Shown: piece after piece, positions 39,112 to 50,264 of the stretch
How the letters are laid out: the number at the start of each line of letters is the position of its first letter
Numbering within the stretch: the stretch's first letter is position 1
Origin: Trileptium ribeirensis
Taxonomy: Eukaryota > Nematoda > Enoplea > Enoplida > Thoracostomopsidae
Reading direction: 5' to 3'
DNA length: 64,000 bases
Assembly: GCA_030248225.1 (NCBI GenBank)
Contig: JASANE010009783.1
Coordinates: forward strand, 1 to 64,000
Program-made: the position numbers and the translations under genes
Notes under the pieces: generated by a model
Told to the model about the DNA's origin: nothing
What the model saw: only the letters and a program-made list of their open reading frames with translations
Databases searched by the model: none

Positions 39112-39567
39112 CCGGGGTTATTTTAGGCCCTCCCAGATAGGGGTCAGTAAACGGAAAAATTTACTGACCCCTAAGGGGTCAGTAGCAAGGGGTCATTTCG
39201 GAAACTAGGGGTCATGACCCCTTGGGGTCAGTAATTTTATAAAAATTAATACATTTTTTCTTTCAGGTGTCCCAACATACCTCTGTGGCGCTGGTTTTTT
39301 TCAGTTTTTGGCCATAATATATAGTATACATGCATATTTTAGGTTTGGTGACCAAATAATTGATCGTTTAGCCTACGATATGCATGTAAATGAGTTAGAA
39401 ATTTTCCAGTGACCCCTTAAGGGGTCAATTTTTTGAAAAAAACGTAAATTTTAAGGGGTCGTTTTTTCGAAAAAGTAGGGGTCGGTGTCTTGGGGGGAGC
39501 TCGCCGGGGGTGGGGGAAGCCGATCCTTGGGGTCGCCCCCCCCGTCCCCCCTCTAAATTAACCCCGG
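39112..39567. mobile_element. CCGGGGTT-ended miniature element with ATTGA target duplication
   Basis: Left end CCGGGGTTATTTTAGGC and right end (complement) CCGGGGTTAATTTAGAG are inverted. ATTGA lies directly outside both ends (39,107-39,111 and 39,568-39,572), a clean 5-bp target-site duplication. The inside repeats GACCCC and GGGGTC, including perfect palindromes such as GACCCCTTGGGGTC, and a TTTCAGGTGTCCC segment. No transposase frame, so it is non-autonomous. Superfamily not assigned. Confidence 0.82.
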
Positions 39568-40645
39568 ATTGATACTGAAATTTTGCGTGGATTTTAGTGA
39601 TTACTGGCATGATCGAGGATGTATTTCGAATGTTATTAGGATCTATTTCTCTAAAAGACTTGTAATCTCGATATTTTCAAGACTTCTTGATTACGCGCCA
39701 GAAGTGACTTTCGCCTCTCCGCGTAATAGAACTGTCAGAGTGAACGGCAGTCATCTCTGGCGACTACTGACTTCTTCAGAGTTACCATCGTTTCAAGCAA
39801 ATAATAATTGTAGCCCGAGCCAGCGGAACGTGTCATTTCTGTGACATACTTTTGCCACAGATTTTCATAAGTACGAAATTAGATTTTGCCGAGCTTAGGA
39901 TAGGTTCATACGTAAACTTTTTGCTCAAATTTTGAGCTCAAATATTAAAATTTGACTTTTAACTTGTAATAAAGAAATATCGCATTTGCAATGCTTGAAA
40001 ATTAGTGTGAGCTCATATTTTGAGAACAAAATTTTCCACGTTTCTATTTATGTTCCGCTTTGGCTAAAGTAATATACTTCAACTCTCAAATTTTGATAAA
40101 GAATCTGAGCTCAAATTTTGATTAAAGTTTGAGCTCAAAATTTGAGCTAAAAGTAAAACAATTTGCAAAAAGCGACTAGTACAGATACTGAGTCATCAAT
40201 CCTCTGGCTCGGTGTATCACAACTAGTATGTATCATTTATTAGGTCAAGTTTTAAAGCCATGGTAACATGAGATTTGCAAGAGGTTTACGCGTCATCACA
40301 TCATTAGTAGCTGCCTGAACATAACAATGGTTATTCTTATAGCTGCGTTATTAATGTGTAGTTACAGACAGAAATGAAAGCAAATTTTTCACGAACAATT
40401 CGGGAACAGTTTGAGAAGATTAACAGCTTTTCGATAGTTCTTCTCGTGTTATTCCAAACGGTTCCTGCATTTTTGCGAAAAATTTGCTTTTATTTCTGTG
40501 CATAACTGTACACTGAAGTTCTAATTAGCTCAAAAGTTACAGTACTCGCCACAATTAGCCGCTGTTTCTTGTTGTTCCCTCGTTGCTGGCTTGCAACTTT
40601 CCCGTGGGAAAATATAATTATATTTTAAAATTTGATAGTTTGTTT

Positions 40646-41024
40646 CTGAGCTCTTAATTCGCCAAAAAAATTCGCTAGGGGGCAGGAACCGGGGGCCTGC
40701 TTCAGAATTGGGGGCACCGATTTTGCCTGGGGGCATTTTGCCAAGAGAAAAACTGTCAAAAATTGTGTCAGAAACACTGCCAAAAATGATGGAGAGAAAA
40801 ATCTATTTTGAAGCAAATTTTGAGAAATTTATGTTCAGGACGGGATTTTAGTAAAAATTATGATCAAATTTTATGTACTTTGAAACGATTGGAATCAAAT
40901 TTGCCAAGACGCGATGAACCGGGGGCGTCCTACATTTTGCCAGGAGGCACGTACCGGGGCGCACTCGGTTTTTGTCAGAGGGCACTTGAAAAAGCCAGCG
41001 CCCCGGCAATTAGGAGAGCCCAGT
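40646..41024. mobile_element. ACTGGGCTCTCC-family element, unique copy
   Basis: Shares the phrases GGGGGCATTTTGCCAAGAG, the AAACACTGCCAAAA stretch and GATGAACCGGGGG with copies at 45,660 and elsewhere. The right end is GGAGAGCCCAGT, the inverse of the ACTGGGCTCTCC left end. The left end is worn (GAGCTCTTAATTC). Confidence 0.7.
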
Positions 41025-41162
41025 GTTTTTGTTTGCTAGCTGGATCGTAACGCTACAGTCAATTGTGGCTAGTACTGTAGCTTCGAGAAGTCTTTAGTTT
41101 GTTCTACGCATAGAAGTGATAAGTGTATTATGCGCCATAAATGACAGCTGCGTTTGAAGCAA

Positions 41163-43470
41163 ACCAACATCGAGCGAGCAGTGCTGTAGTATCTTACGAA
41201 GAGCGAACGAGTAGTGCTGTAACTTCTTGCTGACACTGAGTTACCCCTGTGGGCAATCGAACGACCAACAGGAGAACGTCGTGTGAGCAGTGCTGTAATA
41301 TCTTACAAAGAGCGAACGAGCAGTGCTGTAACTTCTTGCTGACACCGAGTTACCCTGTGTGCAATCGAACAACCAACAGGAGAACGTCGTGTGAGCAGTG
41401 CTGTAATATCTTACGAAGAGCGAACGAGCAGTGGTGTAACTTCTTGCTGACACTGAGTTACCCCTGTGGGCAATCGAACGACCAACAGGAGAACGTCGTG
41501 TGAGCAGTGCTGTAATATCTTACGAAGAGCGAACGAGCAGTGCTGTAACTTCTTGCTGACACCGAGTTACCCCTGTGGGCAATCGAACGACCAACAGGAG
41601 AACGTCGTGTGAGCAGTGCTGTAATATCTTACGAAGAGCGAACGAGCAGTGCTGTAACTTCTTGCTGACACCGAGTTACCCTGTGTGCAATCGAACAACC
41701 AACAGGAGAACGTCGTGTGAGCAGTGCTGTAATATCTTACGAAGAGCGAACGAGCAGTGGTGTAACTTCTTGCTGACACCGAGTTACCCTGTGTGCAATC
41801 GAACAACCAACAGGAGAACGTCGTGTGAGCAGTGCTGTAATATCTTACGAAGAGCGAACGAGCAGTGGTGTGACTTCTTGCTGACACTGAGTTACCCCTG
41901 TGGGCAATCGAACGACCAACAGGAGAACGTCGTGTGAGCAGTGCTGTAATATCTTACAAAGAGCGAACGAGCAGTGCTGTAACTTCTTGCTGACACCGAG
42001 TTACCCTGTGTGCAATCGAACAACCAACAGGAGAACGTCGTGTGAGCAGTGCTGTAATATCTTACGAAGAGCGAACGAGCAGTGGTGTAACTTCTTGCTG
42101 ACACTGAGTTACCCCTGTGGGCAATCGAACGACCAACAGGAGAACGTCGTGTGAGCAGTGCTGTAATATCTTACGAAGAGCGAACGAGCAGTGCTGTAAC
42201 TTCTTGCTGACACCGAGTTACCCTGTGTGCAATCGAACAACCAACAGGAGAACGTCGTGTGAGCAGTGCTGTAATATCTTACGAAGAGCGAACGAGCAGT
42301 GGTGTAACTTCTTGCTGACACTGAGTTACCCCTGTGGGCAATCGAACGACCAACAGGAGAACGTCGTGTGAGCAGTGCTGTAATATCTTACGAAGAGCGA
42401 ACGAGCAGTGCTGTAACTTCTTGCTGACACTGAGTTACCCCTGTGGGCAATCGAACGACCTACAGGAGAACGTCGTGTGAGCAGTGCTGTAATATCTTAC
42501 GAAGAGCGAACGAGCAGTGGTGTAACTTCTTGCTGACACTGAGTTACCCCTGTGGGCAATCGAACGACCAACAGGAGAACGTCGTGTAAGCAGTGCTGTA
42601 ATATCTTACGAAGAGCGAACGAGCAGTGCTGTAACTTCTTGATGACACTGAGTTACCCTGTGTGCAATCGAACAACCAACAGGAGAACGTCGTGTGAGCA
42701 GTGCTGTAATATCTTACGAAGAGCGAACGAGCAGTGGTGTAACTTCTTGCTGACACTGAGTTACCCCTGTGGGCAATCGAACGACCAACAGGAGAACGTC
42801 GTGTGAGCAGTGCTGTAATATCTTACAAAGAGCGAACGAGCAGTGCTGTAACTTCTTGCTGACACCGAGTTACCCTGTGTGCAATCGAACAACCAACAGG
42901 AGAACGTCGTGTGAGCAGTGCTGTAATATCTTACGAAGAGCGAACGAGCAGTGGTGTAACTTCTTGCTGACACTGAGTTACCCCTGTGGGCAATCGAACG
43001 ACCAACAGGAGAACGTCGTGTGAGCAGTGCTGTAATATCTTACGAAGAGCGAACGAGCAGTGCTGTAACTTCTTGCTGACACCGAGTTACCCTGTGTGCA
43101 ATCGAACAACCAACAGGAGAACGTCGTGTGAGCAGTGCTGTAATATCTTACGAAGAGCGAACGAGCAGTGGTGTAACTTCTTGCTGACACTGAGTTACCC
43201 CTGTGGGCAATCGAACGACCAACAGGAGAACGTCGTGTGAGCAGTGCTGTAATATCTTACGAAGAGCGAACGAGCAGTGGTGTAACTTCTTGCTGACACT
43301 GAGTTACCCCTGTGGGCAATCGAACGACCAACAGGAGAACGTCGTGTAAGCAGTGCTGTAATATCTTACGAAGAGCGAACGAGCAGTGCTGTAACTTCTT
43401 GATGACACCGAGTTACCCCTGTGGGCAATCGAACGACCAACAGGAGAACGTCGTGTGAGCAGTGCTATAA
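41163..43470. repeat. ~108-bp tandem satellite, about 21 units, with 217-bp dimer structure
   Basis: The unit runs from GTGTGAGCAGTGCTGTAATA to GGAGAACGTC. Two alternating variants occur: CCCCTGTGGGCAATCGAACG and CCCTGTGTGCAATCGAACAA. Over most of the array they alternate, giving 217-bp dimers, but two or more like-with-like junctions occur, for example near 41,535, 42,400 and 43,210. Each unit also contains a half-unit echo (GAGCAGTGCTGTAATATCTT and GAGCAGTGCTGTAACTTCTT). The period is not a multiple of three over a monomer. Open frames seen in it on both strands are by-products. Confidence 0.95.
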
Positions 43471-43627
43471 TGCGAGTAGCGATAGGCAATTATTGAGCTA
43501 ATTATATCGCAGCACTCATTTAGGCCATCTACTGTAATAGTTGTGCATATTCCTGGAGTAAACCAAAGCAATAATGACAAAATAGTAGTGTGCTTTCGTA
43601 CGATACTTATATGATTTTTTATTTCAG

Positions 43628-43707
43628 CCATTCAGTCGGAAAATTTGAAGGTTTGTTTGCATATCGTACAGGTCTATTCCGCTTATCTGTCGTCACATTT
43701 TCAACAG
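43628..43707 (+). CDS. IPO11: IPO11 exon g
   Basis: Acceptor ttatttcag, donor CAACAG|GTAAGC. Two leading bases complete a Thr codon with exon f, then 26 codons to phase 0. Reads IQSENLKVCLHIVQVYSAYL then SSHFQQ. This corresponds to the importin-11 SSENLRTCFKIINGYIFLSS stretch. It is the first exon downstream of the triplication and occurs once. Confidence 0.92.
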
Positions 43708-45196
43708 GTAAGCAGGCGAGAAATTATTGCCAGGCGTTTATAGGTATTCATTCAAAAATGTTAAATATTATAGTAGTTTTAGACAAATTTCATGGTATTG
43801 AGTCGATGTAATTTTCACGAAGTGCTCGCCAAAAAATGAGATCATCTCCGATTTGAGATCAAATGAGATCGAATCGATTTCCCTAGACTCGTTTTATAAA
43901 TCGAAAATTTTGCTGGAGATCTGTTCGAGAAATTTTACTGTACTTTTAGTCCAAATTTGAAGAATAATTGTTCGAAGTTTGTTCGAAACATGTTTGCAGA
44001 TAAGACTTGTCGCACGTTCGAACTCAGCAATCATTTCAACTGTAGCTGCGGTGAAGAGCAGTATTTTTTGCATTTGTCGTATGAATGAATTTCCATAGCT
44101 TAAGAAAGAATCTTTCTATAGTGACATTGAAAAATAACTTGTGGTAATGTTGAGTTTTCTTCGTGTGGCATTGTAAAAACTGGAAGCCAGATAGGCATCA
44201 ATTAAAATGGTTTTGCACTTAATTGAGCCACAATAATAGCTGTTTTAGTCATTAGTACTTTAAACTATAGTTTGCGTGTGGCGTAAGAACTAGACTGTCG
44301 TTACGGTATATGGATATAAAAAGGGAAAAGATTAATGGCTCTCTTTGCGGTGGTCCCCAAATGGTATCATAGAATCCGAAATTTGTCTAATTTTGGTTTG
44401 GGATGTCCACGATCTAAAAAAATTGCCAGGGGCATGAATCGGGGGCACTGTCTCGCAACCACGGGCGGTATATTGGTCTAAGGGGCAGAAAATGGAACCG
44501 CCTGAGGGGAAATGGATGCAAATTCTACAAATTGCTGCTAAAATATTTGTGATACAGGATGACGATGAATTTTAAACTCATCTTGATGTAATTTTTGAAA
44601 TATTGGACGTCTGAAAACGGATTTAGTAAAATTTATGGTCCGTGTTTCCTTGTACCACCTGGAGGTGGTTTTGCTACGTGTGGATTCTCCAGGGCGTTGA
44701 ATTATGGGGTGTCCAAACTTTTGCCAAGGGTACGAACCGGGGAGTACCCGTATTAAAGCTAGAAATAACCGAAAAATGCCAGAGGTCCCCTACCGTCAAA
44801 TTTGGAGAACCCAGTAATTTTTTTGACATACAATTATAGTTGTTTTAAGTACTTTGCCAGAATTAATGCTTTTACAGCTAATAGGCTTTTTCGTAATACC
44901 TGCAAATCACGGTAAATTTTTAAGTCGGACTGAGTTTTTGCCTACAGTTTGTGTGAAATTATACGAATTTTTGTTGGACCGTCTGTTTGATCACGTCATA
45001 ATTATTTGAAACCTTGCAATTCTATAAGGAAAACATGTTTTCATATTTCGAAAGTTACTATGAAGTGTTTTGGTTCGTAATGCTAGTTCACGTTACGGAT
45101 AGAATTAATTGTAATTTTTATTATCAAATTTATGAATGGCCTGCCATTTTGATAAGAATTGCATTTTAATCTATTTCTTTATTTTTTTGTGTCCAG
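43708..45196. other. Intron with ACTGGGCTCTCC-family element
   Basis: The element spans about 44,398-44,815, ending TTTGGAGAACCCAGT. The rest is AT-rich with no coding signal. Confidence 0.7.
44398..44815. mobile_element. ACTGGGCTCTCC-family element, diverged copy
   Basis: Right end GGAGAACCCAGT. Internal words AATTGCCAGGGGCATGAATC, GGGGGCAC and GAACCGGGGAGTACCCG are shared with the family. The left end is eroded, so the start is approximate. Confidence 0.6.
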
Positions 45197-45277
45197 ATGT
45201 ACACCGAGAAGCTGCTTGAGACTTTTCTACAACTGCTGAGCGAAGTACGAAGCGAGGGCGTTGTGTGTACTTTGAAA
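45197..45277 (+). CDS. IPO11: IPO11 exon h
   Basis: Acceptor gtgtccag, donor TTGAAA|GTGAGT, 81 bp, phase 0 at both ends. Reads MYTEKLLETFLQLLSEVRSE then GVVCTLK, matching the importin-11 LCQSFCELLKEITTEGQVQVLK helix pair. Confidence 0.9.
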
Positions 45278-45659
45278 GTGAGTAATCTCAATCAAAATGC
45301 AGAAGTTCCGCGAAAAACACCCGGATTCATACGATTGGTGTTAGCTTGATTTAATACAAAACCTCGCAGAACTGATTTCTTAATTGGCTCAAAATTTTGC
45401 CGTCACTGGGTATAACCCCGATTGGTATAGGCCCCCAGATTGTGCTCAAAGGTTACCCGAATTTGTGACTGTCATAAAATTCGGGTACCTCCCCATTTCG
45501 AAAGGGTTGTTGAAATTTAAAATTTTTAAAGATTCAGAAAAGTTAATAAAATAGCTTCAAAAACGTCCGTTAAAAGTTCTTAGAACCTTCAAATTAATAG
45601 TTTTTTTACGTAACGGAATCGAACATTTAGCATAAGACTGGAAAGGATTTAGTATTAAG

Positions 45660-46053
45660 ACTGGGCTCTCCATTCCCTGAAAATTTTGCCAGGGAGCATG
45701 AACCAGGCCCCCCTGGTTCCGAACCGGGGGGGGCGCCCGATTTTGGAATGGGGCATTTTGCCAAGAGAAAAACGATTAAAAATCGTATCATAAACACTGC
45801 CAAAGCGCTTTTGATGGAGGACAAAAGTGATTTTGAAGCAAATTTTAACAAATTTTGCGAAATTTTTGGCTTCAGGACGCAATTTTAGCACAAAGTTTGA
45901 TGAAATTTTACATACTTTGGACCCATTGGAAACAAAAAAATTTGCCTAGCGGCAACGAACCGGGGGAGCCCAAAAATTTGCCAGGGGGCACCTGGTTTGA
46001 ACCTGGGGGAACCGAAAAATGCCAGGCCCCCACCCCCAATTTGGAGAGCCGAG
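45660..46053. mobile_element. ACTGGGCTCTCC-family element, best-preserved copy (394 bp)
   Basis: Begins ACTGGGCTCTCCATTCC and ends AATTTGGAGAGCCGAGT, giving terminal inverted repeats of about 12 bp. It is built of AAAATTTTGCCAGGG, GAACCGGGGG and CATTTTGCCAAGAGAAAAA words. No open frame of note, so a non-autonomous DNA-transposon-like element. Confidence 0.75.
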
Positions 46054-46590
46054 TAAGAAAGTTTAGTCGAATATTTTTAGCTTACTAAGAGTGCTTAGAA
46101 CGGAACAAGCCAAGCAAGCGGAATTTCCACTGAGGAAAATCGTGAAAATTTCTTTTTGTCTATTTCTGTCATTTATAGCTCATTTTCGGATGGACAGCTT
46201 TCGTCATATTTTTTGTTTGACTGCAAAAGCCATGACGATATGACTCTTTGTTGAAAGCAAACAGTGCAGACCGCATCTTTCGGGTAAAATGGTAAAAAAC
46301 AGATGTTTAAGGGTTTTTCTCAAATCTGGCCATACGGGTACAAATGTTTTGCAGCCCACCACACACAGGCTGACAAAAATTCACACCATTTAAATTGAAA
46401 AAAATAATAAGTTTGACTATTATTTTTGAAAAAACTAAGAATTTTAGCGCCCTGGACCATTATGCTTAGAAATCACGCAATATTTCTATCACACCAAGAT
46501 TATTTCCAACTACCGTTTGAGCATTTATCGTACTGAATTTGTAAATGACGCCATTTTTGCAATCAACTTTATAGAATAAGATAATGCCAT

Positions 46591-47010
46591 ACTGGGCTCT
46601 CCATTGCCAAAAAATATTGCCATGGAGGGGTTGGCTCGGACCCAAGGGCCCACAATTTTGCCAGGGGGGACTTTGCCAAGAGAAAACGGTTAGAAACGCT
46701 ATCCAAAACGCTTCTGATGGAGAGAATAAGCTAAGCATATTTTGATAAAATTTACGATTTTTGAGCTTCTTCGCGGAATTTTAGTATAAATTTTGAAGTT
46801 TTCACCAAGAGGCGATGAACTGGGGGGGGGCAAATTTCGCAAGGGCGCAGGAACCGGGGTACCCGGTTTTTACCAGTGGGTAATTCAAAAATGTCAGAAG
46901 CCCGCACCAACACTGGCTTCTCCATTCGCTGTAAATTTTTCCGGGGGAATGAACTGGGGCCCCTGGTTCGGAACTGGACGTGCCGAATTTTGCCAGGAGG
47001 CCTGAACTGA
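46591..47010. mobile_element. ACTGGGCTCTCC-family elements, two partial copies in tandem
   Basis: One copy starts at 46,591 (ACTGGGCTCTCCATTGCC). Before reaching a right end it meets a second left-end-like sequence at about 46,910 (ACTGGCTTCTCCATTCGC) followed by about 90 bases of family sequence. This suggests a nested or rearranged insertion. Confidence 0.6.
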
Positions 47011-47107
47011 CTTAAACCGGGGGTCGAAATCTAAAAATTTTCATACTTTAATACTTATCAGCCAAAAACGCAAAATTGTTAATATTAGTTTCAGAAATGA
47101 TATATAG

Positions 47108-48788
47108 GGGTCATTTCACGAAACCATGTCATTTTAGTCGGGGGGGGGCTACATCGGCACTTTTTGGCCCATACCACCAGTCTTTTGTAAGGAAATTTAA
47201 TGTCGCTGTGAGATGTAGTAATAGCATATCCGCCGATCATAACGAGGTATGGTGGACCTCTGTACCCCAAACATAGCAGGAGCCAGAGGCCCTCAACCCG
47301 GGTTGGTCAAATGAAGCCAAAAACGCATGTCCTAATATAAACGTTCGCCGTATCGCTAGCACGCGATACATATATGTGTTTTTCATTTCACTGTGATCCA
47401 TTGGTATTTGCTAATTTTTCCGGAAAAACACGGGAGTAAGCATCGACACTGAAGCTGACGTCAAGCTTCCGAAATTTTTTTTCGTGACATGTAGCCCCCC
47501 CGACCAAGGTCAAATCTGGCAGCTTTCAGACGCTGGTAAATAACGTAAAAGTGCACTAGCGCCAAAAATGCTATATAACGGTAATCGCAATCAGTACAGG
47601 TGTTATTGAAAAAAACAATATCAGCGTCTGTCCATGTGTTATTTCATTATGAGGTCGAAGGTCATAAAATGCCAAAAATGGGGTATGCAAAATGTAGCCC
47701 CCCCGACCTGACCAAACTTAAATTTAAAAAAGCCAAATTTAGCATACAGTCTTACAATAGGCCGGATATAAACATAGTAAAGCTCCACTAGAATCGACCC
47801 ATCTATTAAAAATTTTTAATGAAAATGTATCCCCCCCCCCCCCACCTGGCGTGTTGCCCCCCCCCCCCCCCCCGACCGCATGTATAATAAAAGTAATCGA
47901 AGGTCGCAAGAATCATATTAGTATATAAGTTCATCATCATTGCACTATGATATGGGGCCGTGCTGTTAACTGGGCAGCTAGGAAACCCTTCTGCCTGCCC
48001 GCACATCTATTACACGCATTGTCCTTGGTATCATCACTTAAATGTAAACTGGTCATAGATCAATTGTATTTGTTTTACACCAGCTTACATCTAGAATGTA
48101 TAGAAGTAGCTAAAGTTTGGCGCGTTGCATGTTGTAGGAAGCTGTAGCCCCCCCGACCTGAGGTGTAGCCCCCCCGACCTGAGGTGTAGCCCCCCCCCGA
48201 CCTGAGGTGTAGCCCCCCCCCCGACCTGAGGTGTAGCCCCCCCGACCTGAGGTGTAGCCCCCCTCCCCGACTCAACATATCGGGGTGCCATTTTTTACAA
48301 GGCCTAAGGATCTGCCTGAAATTTTTTCTCAGACGTCCCCCGCTCATGGTTGGTTTGTGAGCATGAAATGGTATCTGTAGGTGCTGTCTCCGTTGCGCTA
48401 GAAAAACTTCTGCGACTGGCTTGTTCTAAATTGGTCGATTTTAACCCCAATAATGCCCTAGCAGCATCAATTTTAGGTCGCAAGTGCTCCAAGTGGCTTG
48501 ACTAGGACCATTTTGGATGGACTTGCATAAAAACAGACCATGGTTCGCGTGTCACTCCGTCAACCTACAGAATAGTGACTTATTTCGGATTAAAATTTGA
48601 CCCCCAGGGGGGCCCTTTCCCACCCCTGTAGCAGGTTTCAGGTAGCTCGTTTTGCATAGAAACATCGATATTCGAAAAATTCAGGGTTTTTTACATCGGA
48701 AGGGGTCTAGACACTGTACATTGGAAAACGTTTCATTTTGGCTTCAAAAAGTGGTGTTTCAAAAGTACATGGTTTCGTGAAATGACCC
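47108..48788. mobile_element. 1.68-kb inverted-terminal-repeat element with ATAG target duplication
   Basis: The left end (from GGGTCATTTCACGAAACCAT) and the complement of the right end agree over about 22 bases. ATAG flanks both sides (47,104-47,107 and 48,789-48,792). Inside, the word GTAGCCCCCCCGACC and C-run variants recur about ten times, on both strands: complement at 47,138-47,156; direct at about 47,490, 47,694 and 47,855; then as an array at 48,144-48,271. No transposase-like frame was recognised. Confidence 0.82.
48144..48271. repeat. ~21-bp minisatellite with C-runs
   Basis: Six units of GTAGC(C)nGACCTGAGGT with C-run lengths from 6 to 9; the last unit is interrupted by T. Read on the minus strand it gives Gly-rich frames, which are by-products. 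Confidence 0.92.
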
Positions 48789-49467
48789 ATAGACGTGCTT
48801 ATTGAGGTTAAACCAACTTTTCAACTAAATTTTTTCCTGAAATTAATAAAATTTTTAGCTTCAGAAAGGATATGTATATTTTAATATTGTCAATTTCTCA
48901 TGTCAACCGATGGTGTTTTTCCTGGAGGAGGATATTTTGCTAGGTGCATTTGCGAGGGAGCCAAAATTTTGCCAGCTACCCCCGTCCCAAAGAACATTTA
49001 TTAAGAACGAAATTTGCTATATCCTAACAATAAAAGGTGCATAACAGGGGTTTCACCTATAAACTAGCCCATTATAGTTTTAGCGACTAAATTTTAAAGC
49101 CTTTTTTTCCGAAATACCTGAACTATATCGAATTTAATCAAAGCATATTTCCAATATATGAATGCATTTATAGTTTTATTTCTAACCCAATAAATGTATT
49201 ATTTCCGTCTACTGAAATGCTAATAGCAGTAACAAAATAGCATTTTTCCAATACAATAATGTATAAATTTAAGATAAACTTTACTTTTCGAAATAGGGTT
49301 TCTTTTTCCTGGCCTGTTAAGGGGACTTTGTCCCTCTAGTAGCCGAAATCCGTCTGGAAATTTTTTGTACAGTGTTGGCCACTGATTTTAGAAATTTTGG
49401 GTACGTTCCTGATCTACTGCCTTGTGTGCCAAATATTATTATTACTATCGGAAATTAGTTGTTTCAG

Positions 49468-49563
49468 ACTGTGGAAACTATGCTAATGTGCCATCCGACA
49501 AATTCATTTGAGCCTTTTGCAAAACTGATTTTGTGGCTCGCCAGGACTGTTCTACTTGGTCAG
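49468..49563 (+). CDS. IPO11: IPO11 exon i
   Basis: Acceptor ttgtttcag, donor GGTCAG|GTGAGT, 32 codons, phase 0 at both ends. Reads TVETMLMCHPTNSFEPFAKL then ILWLARTVLLGQ, matching the importin-11 VVENALKVNPI ... FQPILPYVFKGIIEGE stretch. Confidence 0.88.
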
Positions 49564-49746
49564 GTGAGTTATTTTCTCTCCATATTCGAATACAAAAAAT
49601 AATAATACGCCGTAATCTTGCAAAACAAATAGGTTTTGGAGCATGGTTTTCGCACAGACACTTAGGCTTGCTTTTTTCTTGAAATTTTTAATAAATTATT
49701 CAACAGAATTATAATCATAATCATAATAATCATGGACGCTTGGCAG

Positions 49747-49881
49747 AGTATTTTAGTTATATTGTATTATTTGAAGGAATCATTGCAAGTGATGGGTCGC
49801 TCGGTGGCTCTGCTTTCGCGCGTTGCTCTTCGAAATGTCGACCAGATGCTGCAGTCAGTCGAGTTTGCTGGTTCCGAACTT
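49747..49881 (+). CDS. IPO11: IPO11 exon j
   Basis: Start chosen after cttggcag because it keeps phase 0 with exon i and an open frame. The other nearby AGs, at 49,706 and 49,790, do not fit the phase. 45 codons to GAACTT|GTAAGT. Reads SILVILYYLKESLQVMGRSV then ALLSRVALRNVDQMLQ, corresponding to importin-11 VMSTYLAVMGRVLLQN...FFSSLL. The preceding intron, 183 bp, is the shortest clear one. An ATC/ATA run (49,706-49,731) lies just upstream. Confidence 0.8.
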
Positions 49882-50264
49882 GTAAGTACAGTCACGGACA
49901 ATGCATCAAAAACAAACTAACGTAAACGAACGTTAGTACGTTCTTTGACAAACGAACATAAACTTTAAACAAAATTTGTCATATTGTAGAAAGAACGTTG
50001 TTGTGTCGTTGTGCATTCATTTCTGTCATTGACTGTATTTGTAGTAATTATTGGATTCATAATTTGTTTTTTACTGGAGGCTGTCAGGCGAGAGCCATAC
50101 GTAGTCTAAGAGTTATTTAATGTCAAGCCTATATTCAGTAGGTCTAAAAGACTGGTTTCTATGTAAAACTATTCGTAATAAAGTAAAAAATGTCGAGATG
50201 TGTAATCAGGACGTAGTGGAGATTGTGTGTTTGGGATAAAAGCTTGGAAATTCCGTCTCTACGT

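Larger units (their letters stand above)
26740..39655 (+). repeat. Copy 3 of the inverted triplication (contiguous with the 3' exons)
   Basis: Direct repeat of copy 1 from 27,703 and inverted repeat of copy 2 from 26,740. Homology fades at about 39,640-39,655, just past the element at 39,112-39,567. Exon f here ends in the phase needed by the unique exon at 43,628, so this copy belongs to the gene that continues to 56,969. Confidence 0.93.
38666..43627. other. Large intron with three repeat systems
   Basis: About 5 kb. It contains the 456-bp element (39,112-39,567), the end of the triplication (about 39,655), an AGCTCAAATTTTG-rich patch (39,915-40,165), an ACTGGGCTCTCC-family element (40,646-41,024) and the 108-bp satellite (41,163-43,470). 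No exon seen. The phases of exons f and g fit each other directly. Confidence 0.8.
45278..49467. other. Intron carrying several mobile elements
   Basis: 4.2 kb. It contains ACTGGGCTCTCC-family elements at 45,660-46,053 and 46,591-47,010 and the 1.68-kb element at 47,108-48,788. The rest is AT-rich. No exon seen; the flanking exons join in phase 0. Confidence 0.8.

Noticed and set aside
41567..41937. Open frames of 70-120 codons on both strands of the satellite
   Set aside because: Frames open on both strands at once in a tandem array; no coding signature.
41163..43470. CRISPR array
   Set aside because: The whole unit is repeated with no unique spacers, and the genome is eukaryotic.
48075..48347. 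Gly-rich minus-strand frame
   Set aside because: Translation of the 21-bp C-run minisatellite.
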